A stretch of 19,735 bases of DNA, taken from assembly GCA_047602645.1 (NCBI GenBank), contig JASGGU010000073.1:1-19735 (forward strand), in the 5' to 3' direction. The notes beneath the pieces are model-generated. The model saw nothing but the letters and a program-made list of their open reading frames with translations, made no database searches and had not been told where the DNA came from. The translations under genes were made by a program, and so were the position numbers. Positions 7,557 through 14,094 of this stretch are shown in pieces; the first letter of the stretch is position 1; each line of letters opens with the position of its first letter. The stretch comes from JAEYFP01 sp047602645 (GTDB taxonomy: Bacteria; Bacillota; Clostridia; Lachnospirales; Lachnospiraceae).

Positions 7557-7861
7557 AAGTACTTTGCGCAGGATGCGCAGCTTTGCGCGCGGGACAAAAG
7601 TCGTGTTAGCAGAAGCACACTTTTGTTCCATTCTGCAGGCATCGAATGAAAGGATACCAGAAGATATAAGGGAAAAGTAAAGGATTAAATTTTTACCATA
7701 GAATTCTGGAATGACAATCCTTTAAGACTATGTCCGCTGCTTCATAATCCCGGCAAACTGACTGTAGTTGTAGAAAAATAGGCATCAGCTGCGGATATGC
7801 TGTGGAGACAATCACAAGAAATAAAATTCTTTATCATATAAAAAAGAGAGGATTAACAAGT
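7557..7861. other. Stretch of 305 bases between genes, with a start-less open frame
   Basis: Besides the structured part at 7562-7629, I see no convincing gene, promoter or terminator. One frame, 7689-7781 on the + strand, is open for 30 codons after a TAA and reads like protein (it includes EFWNDNPLRL and LLHNPGKLTV, ending VEK and TAG). It has no ATG, GTG or TTG start; an ATT follows the purine-rich AAAGGA. It may be a gene remnant or chance. TATGTCCGC near 7728 and GCGGATATG near 7791 are complementary with G-T pairs but 50 bases apart, of unclear meaning. Confidence 0.4.
7562..7629. other. GC-rich structured stretch with short repeats and a long hairpin
   Basis: Behind the small peptide gene the sequence carries TGCGCAG twice (7565-7571 and 7574-7580) and a third related TTTGCGCGC at 7582-7590. 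A long hairpin follows: GGGACAAAAGT at 7591-7601 pairs with ACTTTTGTTCC at 7619-7629 (one G-T pair), and inside it GTGTT at 7603-7607 pairs with AGCAC at 7614-7618. No T-run follows the stem on the + strand, so it is not a standard terminator. It could be the 3' structure of the small transcript, part of a noncoding RNA, or a repeated genomic element. The composition is clearly more GC-rich than the surrounding AT-rich DNA. Confidence 0.5.
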
Positions 7862-8230
7862 ATGAAGAAAAGTAGTTTTGTAGCAATGATTTTAGGAACG
7901 ATCAGCTGTATTTTTTTTGCACTCGGAATGTGCATGACAATGCTGCCGCAATGGAATGCATTCCGGCAAGGAGTGATCATAGGATGCGTGGGATTGGTGT
8001 TTGCCCTGTTCACTGTATTTGTCTGGAGAAAAATGGAGCATAAGGAACCGATAAAAATCAGTCCCAAAGCCATCGGTACAGTTTTACTTGGGATAATCGG
8101 TGCATTGGCGCTTGAAATAGGCATGTGCTTTGTAATGGTTTGGGGCAATCTTCCGGTTGGAATTATAGTAGGTCTAATTGGCATTCTGCTATTAATATGC
8201 CTGATACCTATATGCAAGGGGTTGAAATAA
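7862..8230 (+). CDS. Small four-helix membrane protein of unknown function
   Basis: A 122-residue very hydrophobic protein with predicted helices at about 6-28, 37-55, 72-93 and 98-117, and a basic hydrophilic loop (RKMEHKEPIKISPK, 56-69) in the middle. The two halves look alike: GT followed by a helix and GMC at 12-24 is matched by GT and GMC at 72-89, and GVIIGCVGLV (37-46) is matched by VGIIVGLIGIL (99-109), an offset of about 64 residues. This suggests duplication of a two-helix unit. The ATG at 7862 is preferred to a GTG at 7802 because a GAGAGGA box at 7846-7852 lies just before it and the extra residues are not membrane-like. Similar small proteins occur in gut Clostridia as far as I recall, without a known role. 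It has its own terminator and is not in an operon. Confidence 0.8.
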   Translation: MKKSSFVAMILGTISCIFFALGMCMTMLPQWNAFRQGVIIGCVGLVFALFTVFVWRKMEHKEPIKISPKAIGTVLLGIIGALALEIGMCFVMVWGNLPVGIIVGLIGILLLICLIPICKGLK

Positions 8231-8251
8231 AATTAAGAATAGTTCTAATAG

Positions 8252-8285
8252 TAAGAAAACCAGTAGACAGCTACTGGTTTTCTTA
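8252..8285 (+). terminator. Perfect intrinsic terminator after the membrane protein
   Basis: A 15-bp perfect stem, TAAGAAAACCAGTAG at 8252-8266 and CTACTGGTTTTCTTA at 8271-8285, with loop ACAG. The T-rich 3' arm acts as the U-tract. Because the arms are A-rich and T-rich, it could also work on the opposite strand. Confidence 0.85.
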
Positions 8286-8329
8286 TGATGTAAGAGTATT
8301 ATAATTTTAAAATCTATTTCATGAATACA

Positions 8330-8356
8330 AAAAGGGAAAGACATCTGCGGAGATGT
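8330..8356 (-). terminator. Terminator of the GntR-type regulator gene
   Basis: On the minus strand ACATCT, a CCGC loop and AGATGT form a 6-bp stem (8341-8356), followed by CTTTCCCTTTTTG, a broken T-run. It lies about 37 bases after the stop of the regulator gene. The stem is short, so efficiency may be moderate. Confidence 0.5.
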
Positions 8357-8392
8357 TTAATGCTGTGTGAATATGGATAAGCTTGATTATGA

Positions 8393-9142
8393 TTATTTTG
8401 GGCTTGCCTCAAATTCGAATTTATTGAGATCACCCCGATAGTGGGCAAATGCATAGTCAATTACAGTTCCTTTTGCCGTTGTTGAAATATTATTAAAATA
8501 CAGCATCGGTGTATTGACCTTAACATTCAATAGTTTAATATCCTCGGAGGATGCATTCATGGCTGAAACAATTGTTTTTGTATTGGCAATTTGAGTTTCC
8601 GGATTCTTTATCAGTATTTCATACAGGGAATGCAGCTTAAAATCATAACTCAGTATAAAGGAACAAAGGTCATAAGGAATATAGTTTTGAAAAGTGACCA
8701 TGGGAATATCATCGGCATAGCGTCTTCTGAAAAGAGAAATTACTTTCTGCCCGGGTTCTAGCTTTAGCCGTTCTGAAATTTCTTTCTCCGGAGTGATGAC
8801 ATTTAAATCGATAAGCTCTGTATGTGGTTTTTTTCCAAGCTTTGTTATCTGCTGATAAAAAGGTTCAAAGGAGCGGATATAACTGGAGGTTCGTTCGGGC
8901 TGAGTTACGAAGGTTCCCTTGCTGGCCTTTCTGGTTAGCCAACCTTCCTGCACCAGATCAGAAATTGCCTGACGTACAGTGGAACGGCTGATGTGATAAA
9001 AATCGACAAGCTCATTTTCCGTAGGAATAGGATCGCCGATCTTAAAGCTGCCATCCTTAATATCATCCAGTAAAATGCTTTTTAATTGAAAATAAAGCGG
9101 GATGGGTGTGCTTTTATCCAGCTTTTGTTTAAATAAATGCAT
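8393..9142 (-). CDS. GntR-family (HutC subfamily) transcriptional regulator
   Basis: The 249-residue protein has an N-terminal winged helix (about 12-78), with the family pattern IPLYFQLKSILLDDI, PTENELVDFYHISRSTVRQAI and GWLTRKASKGTFV. A C-terminal UTRA effector-binding domain (about 95-240) contains VISLFRRRYADDIPMV and ends with a YAFAHYRGD motif. The CAT at 9140-9142 (ATG on the minus strand) is chosen because AAGGGGGC lies just before it; a longer open frame to 9322 would add only hydrophobic low-complexity residues and would cross the promoter. The gene is divergent from the kinase-aldolase-transporter operon, and matching 19-bp sites lie downstream of both promoters. It is therefore most likely an autoregulated repressor released by a sugar or sugar phosphate from this pathway; the ligand is not readable. 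Confidence 0.92.
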   Translation of the reverse strand: MHLFKQKLDKSTPIPLYFQLKSILLDDIKDGSFKIGDPIPTENELVDFYHISRSTVRQAISDLVQEGWLTRKASKGTFVTQPERTSSYIRSFEPFYQQITKLGKKPHTELIDLNVITPEKEISERLKLEPGQKVISLFRRRYADDIPMVTFQNYIPYDLCSFILSYDFKLHSLYEILIKNPETQIANTKTIVSAMNASSEDIKLLNVKVNTPMLYFNNISTTAKGTVIDYAFAHYRGDLNKFEFEASPK

Positions 9143-9170
9143 AGTTGCCCCCTTAAAATATTTATTTAAT

Positions 9171-9189
9171 AATACGAATGTACGTACAA
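9171..9189. promoter_or_regulatory. Putative operator of the GntR-type regulator, autoregulatory copy
   Basis: AATACGAATGTACGTACAA contains the perfect palindrome TGTACGTACA (9179-9188). It matches the site at 9372-9390 at 15 of 19 positions. It lies about 7-25 bases after the predicted start of the regulator transcript and 29 bases before its start codon, where a bound repressor would block transcription. Palindromic GTAC-containing sites are plausible for HutC-type regulators, but binding is inferred. Confidence 0.6.
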
Positions 9190-9202
9190 TATTACAAAAC
9201 AC

Positions 9203-9231
9203 ATTATAATAATAAAGCAAAAAAATGTAAA
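9203..9231 (-). promoter_or_regulatory. Promoter of the GntR-type regulator gene
   Basis: Read on the minus strand, TTTACA at 9226-9231 (-35) and a perfect TATAAT at 9203-9208 (-10) are separated by exactly 17 bases. The predicted transcript start is near 9196, followed by the operator copy at 9171-9189. Confidence 0.7.
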
Positions 9232-9337
9232 AAGCAACAAGAATTAAAAAAATAGTAAAAATTAATAAAAAGAAAGTCTTGTAAGATACAAATATTATCA
9301 TTACTATGTGTAATTTTAACAAAAAGAAAAAACAGCA

Positions 9338-9369
9338 TTGACAATTTGAATATTATGTGTAAATATTAT
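9338..9369 (+). promoter_or_regulatory. Probable promoter of the kinase-aldolase-transporter operon
   Basis: A perfect -35 hexamer TTGACA lies at 9338-9343. The -10 is less clear: TAAATA at 9360-9365 (16-base spacing) or TATTAT at 9364-9369 (20-base spacing). Transcription would start close to the operator copy at 9372-9390. The weak -10 may mean that an activator helps. Confidence 0.5.
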
Positions 9370-9371
9370 GA

Positions 9372-9390
9372 CATACAAACGTACGAACAA
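9372..9390. promoter_or_regulatory. Putative operator of the GntR-type regulator, catabolic operon copy
   Basis: CATACAAACGTACGAACAA is the second copy of the 19-bp motif, in the same orientation as the site at 9171-9189; the shared core is ATACRAAYGTACGWACAA. It overlaps or follows the predicted transcript start of the operon and lies 30 bases before the kinase start codon, a position suited to repression. Confidence 0.6.
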
Positions 9391-9420
9391 AGGAATATAC
9401 GTAAAAAGGAGAACGGGGAA

Positions 9421-10383
9421 ATGAAGATTCTAAGTGTTGGAATGATGGTATGTGACACGCTCCTGTCAACAGTTCCTTCTAATATTTTGGAGCTGGACAG
9501 CGTGAGCATTCAAAGGCCGACGGTAAGCTGCGGCGGCGATGCATTGAATGTAGCCGGAGGGCTTGCTAAGCTTGGAATCCCTGTTTCGATCATTGGCCGT
9601 ATTGCAGATGATGCAAACGGAAGGTATCTATTAGAGCAATGTGCCGCATGCGGAATGAATGCTTCGAGAGTTATTTATGATGAAGAGTGTGCAACAGCCT
9701 CCTCTTATGCGTTGATTGACGAAGACGGAGAACGGCATTTTTTGTCTGAAAAATCAATATTTGAAAAGCTTTCTGCCGATGATATTCCTGATGATGCAAT
9801 CATGGAGGCCGATATTATTTATTTTGGTTCCGCAATGGCGATGAAACGTATGGATGCAGGCGGAATAAAGAGCCTGTTTGCACGTGCCCATCAATATGGA
9901 AAGATAACAGCTATGGATGCGGCAATCAACAGGGAGGATGCAGAAAGAGATTGGATGGAGTATCTTTCGGATGCATTTTTAGAAACGGATATTTTCTTTC
10001 CCAGCAGAGAAGAGGCTGAAAAAATAACCGGAAAGAAAAAACCGGAAGAGATAGCGGAATGTTTTAGAGCATTTTCAATGAGCGTCTTTGGAATTAAACT
10101 GGGGGATCAAGGCTGTTTTGTAACGAATTTTAATGAGAACAAATATCTCGCATGCCCAAAGGGTATGCCGGTGGTAGATACGACTGGAGCGGGAGATTCC
10201 TTTATTGCGGGACTGCTCTGCGGGATTTCACATGGCTGGGACTGCTTTACAAGCGCCGGCTTTGCGACCTCCGTTGCAGCAAGAAATATCGGAGCTGTGG
10301 GCGGAACGGCGGGAATCCCCGATTTTGAAGAAGCATTGCGGTTTTTTCAGATTTGTAAAGAATCTGATCAAATAAATAAATAA
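9421..10383 (+). CDS. PfkB-family carbohydrate kinase
   Basis: A 320-residue ribokinase-like (PfkB) kinase that uses ATP to phosphorylate a sugar. The first PfkB signature, CGGDALNVAGGLAKLGIPVSII, begins near residue 37. The second, DTTGAGDSF, is at 253-261, with catalytic base D259 in the anion-hole motif GAGD. Length is normal for ribokinase or fructokinase-like enzymes. The ATG at 9421 is chosen because AAAGGAG at 9405-9411 precedes it by 9 bases; an upstream in-frame ATG at 9346 would place the protein start inside the promoter and operator. It is the first gene of the operon, 20 bases before a class II aldolase gene, so the product is probably a ketose phosphate that the aldolase cleaves. 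The sugar and the position phosphorylated cannot be told from the sequence. Confidence 0.9.
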   Translation: MKILSVGMMVCDTLLSTVPSNILELDSVSIQRPTVSCGGDALNVAGGLAKLGIPVSIIGRIADDANGRYLLEQCAACGMNASRVIYDEECATASSYALIDEDGERHFLSEKSIFEKLSADDIPDDAIMEADIIYFGSAMAMKRMDAGGIKSLFARAHQYGKITAMDAAINREDAERDWMEYLSDAFLETDIFFPSREEAEKITGKKKPEEIAECFRAFSMSVFGIKLGDQGCFVTNFNENKYLACPKGMPVVDTTGAGDSFIAGLLCGISHGWDCFTSAGFATSVAARNIGAVGGTAGIPDFEEALRFFQICKESDQINK

Positions 10384-10403
10384 AAAGGAAAGGATGAAAA
10401 AGT

Positions 10404-11255
10404 ATGAAATTCGCACCAATGAAAGAAATCTTGAAATTGGCCGAGGAACAGCAGGTTGCATATGGTGCCTATGTCACAGTTTCTTATGAAACAGCATTGG
10501 CAGCTATTGAAGCAGGATCTGAGTTGAATTGCCCGGTGATCTTTATTACGGGAACAGATTGCTGTGACCTTATGGGAGGCTTTGAAGGAACGGTGGAAAC
10601 CGTAAGGAGGGCTGCGGCAAATGCAAAGGTGCCGATCGCACTGCATTTGGATCATTGCCGTACGTATGAGGAGTGTGTGGAGGCAATTCAGGCAGGATAT
10701 TCTTCTGTTATGATCGACGGTTCTTCACTTCCGTTTGAAGAGAATGTCGCCATTACAAAGAAAGTAGTAGATTACGCACATGCTCATGGAATTACTGTTG
10801 AAGGTGAGCTCGGAAAGCTGGTTGGAGAAGAAGGCGATCTGATTGTAAAAGGGCCGGAAGCTGCACAGACCGATCCGCAGGAGGCAAAGGAGTTTGTGGA
10901 AAGGACAGGTGTTGACTGCCTGGCAGTGAGTATCGGCACACAGCACGGTCATTATGTAGCGGCACCCAAGCTGAATATCGAAAGGCTGAAGGCGATTAAA
11001 GAGGTTGTAGATGTTCCTCTTGTATTGCACGGCGGATCTGGAACACCGATTGATCAGGTGCAGGAATCCATTCGCTGCGGTATCAGAAAAATAAATGTTG
11101 CTACCGACGTATTGACTGCAGTGGCAGACTCTTTTGAAAATTTAAAAAAGCAGCCGGATTTTAAGTATAATACAAAAATGTTTATCAATTCTAAAGATGC
11201 GGCAAAGGAATTTATCAAAGGTAAAATGAAAGATTTCAGATTTGAAAACAACTAA
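10404..11255 (+). CDS. Class II (zinc) aldolase, fructose/tagatose-bisphosphate aldolase family
   Basis: A 283-residue aldolase of the FbaA/GatY/KbaY family. It carries catalytic D83 next to zinc ligand H84 (LHLDHC), the E133/E135 pair in VEGELG, zinc ligands H181 (GTQHG) and H209 (LHGGSG), and the phosphate-binding INVATD near 235. It would split a ketose phosphate into DHAP and an aldehyde. Near the N-terminus, where many family members have AFNxxN-type residues lining the substrate pocket, this one reads AYVTVSYE, so substrate preference may differ from fructose or tagatose bisphosphate. A purine-rich AAAAAGGAAAGG at 10382-10393 precedes the ATG. Together with the kinase directly upstream it forms the catabolic core of the operon. 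Confidence 0.88.
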   Translation: MKFAPMKEILKLAEEQQVAYGAYVTVSYETALAAIEAGSELNCPVIFITGTDCCDLMGGFEGTVETVRRAAANAKVPIALHLDHCRTYEECVEAIQAGYSSVMIDGSSLPFEENVAITKKVVDYAHAHGITVEGELGKLVGEEGDLIVKGPEAAQTDPQEAKEFVERTGVDCLAVSIGTQHGHYVAAPKLNIERLKAIKEVVDVPLVLHGGSGTPIDQVQESIRCGIRKINVATDVLTAVADSFENLKKQPDFKYNTKMFINSKDAAKEFIKGKMKDFRFENN

Positions 11256-11308
11256 TGGGGAAAACTATTAACGGCATGATAAATGTGATGAATGGAGGAT
11301 TTGTTACT

Positions 11309-12460
11309 ATGAAAAAGCGATTATTGGGTATTGCATTGGTAACGGCAATGGTAATGTCTTTAACGGCATGCGGGGCAGCTGGCACGACAGAAGAAGTACA
11401 GGAACCAAAAGCAGAGGAAACAACAGAGGCACCGGCTGAAGAAGCCGCCGATGCAGAGGAAGCCACGGCAGAGGATACAGCAGCCGATGTAAATGCGACT
11501 GTGATCTGGAGAGCATTTGACGACCAGTTTCAGAGCGGATTCAGAATTATTATGCAGAATGAACAGGAGAAACTGGGAGGCATCGCACTTGATATGCAGG
11601 ATGCCGCAAATGATGTTTCAACAGCAATCAGCAAGTTAGAAGCTGCACTTACAAAGGGAACCGATGTTGTAGCAATCTGTGCTCCCGACAGGGAGAGTAC
11701 GGAAACTATGGCACAGAAATGTAATGAAGAAGGAGTTCCTGCAGTATTCTTTAATATGGAACCGATGGAAACAACGATGCAGACCTATGACAATATATTC
11801 TATGTAGGTGCACAGGCAAAAGAATCCGGTGAGATGTGTGCGCAGGCACTGATCAACTACTGGAATGCAAATACGGAAATTGCCGATAAAAACGGAGACG
11901 GTGTGCTGCAGCTTGTCGTTCTTCAGGGTGAAATCGGACAGCAGGACGTTGTCCTCCGTACACAGGCATATGAAGAAACATTAAAGGCACAGGGCATTGA
12001 TTATGAAGTATTGGCTATGGATACTGCAAACTGGGATCAGGCGCAGGCACTTGACAAAATGAATGCATGGATTACCGCCTATGGAATCGACGGAATTGAA
12101 GGTGTGCTTTGCAACAATGATAATATGGCAATGGGTGCTGTTCAGGCCTGCATTAACAATGGCTATAATACCGGTGACAAGGAAAAATTTGTTCCGATTG
12201 TAGGGATTGATGCCAACATCGACGCACTGGAGGCAATGAAGGCCGGCTCTCTGCTAGGGACGGTGCTGAATGACCGTCAGAATCAGTCAGATGCAATTAT
12301 CAATGTAATCAAGGCAGTAAAGGAAGGCAAAGAAATCACGGAAGATGTTGTTGGTGTAGATTGTACAGTTGAAGGAAAATATGTATGGGTACCCTACGTA
12401 ATCGTAGATGAAAGCAATCTGGATGCAACACTGGAGCTTATGACTTCTGTTTCACAGTAG
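11309..12460 (+). CDS. mglB: MglB-like sugar-binding lipoprotein of the ABC transporter
   Basis: A 383-residue lipoprotein: signal helix, lipobox LTAC with Cys21, then a linker rich in E, A and T (27-60) that tethers the binding domain to the membrane. It resembles the E. coli galactose/glucose-binding protein MglB. The calcium-loop-like DKNGDGVLQ is at 193-201. Ligand residues of MglB map to D72, F74, N149, D213 and R217, and further matches lie in TANWDQAQ, NNDNMAMG, GIDANI and TVLND. The residue equivalent to E. coli His152 is Gln211 (GEIGQQD). A hexopyranose-like ligand is therefore likely, but not necessarily galactose or glucose. The ATG at 11309 has GGAGG at 11294-11298. A 107-base gap with a stem-loop separates it from the ATPase gene. 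The gene symbol marks the family, not a proven substrate. Confidence 0.88.
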   Translation: MKKRLLGIALVTAMVMSLTACGAAGTTEEVQEPKAEETTEAPAEEAADAEEATAEDTAADVNATVIWRAFDDQFQSGFRIIMQNEQEKLGGIALDMQDAANDVSTAISKLEAALTKGTDVVAICAPDRESTETMAQKCNEEGVPAVFFNMEPMETTMQTYDNIFYVGAQAKESGEMCAQALINYWNANTEIADKNGDGVLQLVVLQGEIGQQDVVLRTQAYEETLKAQGIDYEVLAMDTANWDQAQALDKMNAWITAYGIDGIEGVLCNNDNMAMGAVQACINNGYNTGDKEKFVPIVGIDANIDALEAMKAGSLLGTVLNDRQNQSDAIINVIKAVKEGKEITEDVVGVDCTVEGKYVWVPYVIVDESNLDATLELMTSVSQ

Positions 12461-12500
12461 GCAATGTATGAAATAAACACAGGGTAGTTGAGAGTATGAT

Positions 12501-12543
12501 TCAAGAGGGTGTCAAATAGGGACATATTTGATTACCCTCTTGA
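12501..12543 (+). promoter_or_regulatory. Intercistronic stem-loop between binding protein and ATPase genes
   Basis: TCAAGAGGGT at 12501-12510 pairs with ACCCTCTTGA at 12534-12543 (10 bp), and inside it TCAAAT at 12512-12517 pairs with ATTTGA at 12526-12531. No T-run follows, so it is not a full terminator. In binding-protein operons such stem-loops commonly stabilise the upstream mRNA or reduce read-through, giving more binding protein than membrane subunits; that role is inferred here. Confidence 0.65.
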
Positions 12544-12567
12544 AAATTAGGAAGGAGAAGTATTTCA

Positions 12568-14094
12568 TTGGAAAATTACAGATTAAAAATCAGTAATATG
12601 TCTAAATCTTTTCCGGGCGTAAAGGCTCTGGACAGAGTTCAGCTGAATGTAAAGACAGGCTCTGTACATGCATTGATCGGTGAAAACGGTGCGGGGAAAT
12701 CTACATTGATGAAATGCCTGTTTGGCCTTTACCATCCTGAAGAAGGAAACATTGAACTGGACGGAAAAGAGGTACAGGTCACCGATCCGAATACAGCACT
12801 GCAGCTTGGAATCTCTATGATACATCAGGAATTGAACCCAATTCCTTATAGGAATGTAATTGATAATATTTGGGTCGGCAGATTCGATAAAAAAGGAATT
12901 GTTGTAGATGAAGAGAATATGAAAATAAGAACAGAGCAGCTGCTTACAGATTTGGAATTTAATATCTCCGCAAATACGCTTGCGAAGGATCTTTCTGTTT
13001 CCCAGCTGCAGGCAATTGAAATTGCAAAAGCAGTTTCCTATGATGCAAAGGTAATTATTATGGATGAGCCAACCTCTTCATTGACTGTAGCAGAGACAAA
13101 GCATTTGTTTAAAATTATTACGCGCCTAAAGAATGAAGGAAGATCTATTATTTATATATCGCATAAATTAGAAGAAATTTTTGAAGTGGCGGATGAAATC
13201 ACGGTTATGCGTGACGGGCAGTATGTGGGAAATTGGAACATCGAGAATATAACAATAGATGAACTGATTCACCAAATGGTTGGACGTAATATGGAAGAAC
13301 GGTTTCCGCCGTCAGAGGATACCGTACGTGATGAAGTAATCCTTCGGGTAGAAGATTATACAAGTGCAGAGGAGCATTCCTTTGAGCATATCAGCTTTGA
13401 GCTTCATAAAGGGGAAGTGTTAGGAATCGGGGGTCTTGTAGGTGCGCAGAGAACAGAACTGGTGGAAGCAATATTCGGACTGAGAAAAATAAAAAGCGGG
13501 ACGCTGACAATGAATGGAAAGATCATTTCCAATCGATCCTCTCAGGATGCAATCAAAAACAAATTTGCATTGCTTACCGAGGAACGCCGTGCGACCGGAA
13601 TTATACCAATGCTTTCTGTATGGGATAATGTACTTGTTGTCGCATATAAAAAGCTTTCCGATAATTTGATTGGATATATAAACAAAAAGAAAATGAAAAA
13701 AGATGTGGATGCAGTCTGTAAGGAATTGGACGTCAGAATGGCAAGCACGGAGACCTTGATTAAAAATCTTTCCGGCGGCAACCAGCAAAAGGTATTAGTC
13801 GGAAGATGGCTGCTGTCTGATTGCGATGTTTTAATTTTAGACGAGCCTACACGAGGCGTTGATGTAGGAGCCAAATATGAAATCTATAAAATTATAAGAA
13901 ATTTGGCTAAGAATGGAAAGAGCATTATCATGGTATCATCAGAAATGCCGGAACTGCTTGGGATGTCAGACAAGATCCTGATTATGTGCGAAGGAAAGCT
14001 GGCCGGAATATTGGCTAAGGACGAGGCAACACAGGTAGAAGTAATGCGCTATGCTACAAAATTTTCTAATAAGGCAAAGGAGGAAGTTTCCTAG
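12568..14094 (+). CDS. mglA: MglA-like sugar ABC transporter ATPase (tandem domains)
   Basis: A 508-residue ATPase with two fused ABC domains, the layout of MglA/RbsA/XylG. The first domain has Walker A GENGAGKST at 38-46, signature LSVSQLQ and Walker B VIIMDEPTSS. The second has a degenerate Walker A region (GGLVGAQRTE), as is normal for this family, plus LSGGNQQK from residue 401 and DEPTRGVD from 425. Translation starts at a TTG at 12568; AAGGAG at 12552-12557 is 10 bases upstream and no better in-frame start exists before the conserved first strand. It powers the import of the sugar bound by the upstream lipoprotein and is followed without a gap by the permease gene. Confidence 0.95.
   Translation: MENYRLKISNMSKSFPGVKALDRVQLNVKTGSVHALIGENGAGKSTLMKCLFGLYHPEEGNIELDGKEVQVTDPNTALQLGISMIHQELNPIPYRNVIDNIWVGRFDKKGIVVDEENMKIRTEQLLTDLEFNISANTLAKDLSVSQLQAIEIAKAVSYDAKVIIMDEPTSSLTVAETKHLFKIITRLKNEGRSIIYISHKLEEIFEVADEITVMRDGQYVGNWNIENITIDELIHQMVGRNMEERFPPSEDTVRDEVILRVEDYTSAEEHSFEHISFELHKGEVLGIGGLVGAQRTELVEAIFGLRKIKSGTLTMNGKIISNRSSQDAIKNKFALLTEERRATGIIPMLSVWDNVLVVAYKKLSDNLIGYINKKKMKKDVDAVCKELDVRMASTETLIKNLSGGNQQKVLVGRWLLSDCDVLILDEPTRGVDVGAKYEIYKIIRNLAKNGKSIIMVSSEMPELLGMSDKILIMCEGKLAGILAKDEATQVEVMRYATKFSNKAKEEVS

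Noticed and set aside
7350..7642. Minus-strand frames of 66-93 codons opposite the 27-residue peptide and the GC-rich hairpin
   Set aside because: No ribosome binding site before either start and low-complexity Asn/Thr-rich or Phe-rich content; they arise from the hairpin and the valine/alanine codons of the opposite strand.
7834..8217. 127-codon minus-strand frame opposite the four-helix membrane protein
   Set aside because: No ribosome binding site and Pro/Ile/Thr-rich composition typical of antisense to hydrophobic codons.
9143..9322. Longer N-terminus for the GntR-type regulator (60 extra residues)
   Set aside because: The extra part is hydrophobic low-complexity sequence that would cover the promoter and operator, whereas the ATG at 9140-9142 has a good ribosome binding site and begins where GntR proteins normally begin.
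10665..10677. GTACGTAT inside the aldolase gene, resembling the core of the 19-bp operator
   Set aside because: Only the central bases match; it lies inside a coding region with normal codons and lacks the flanking ATACRAA.
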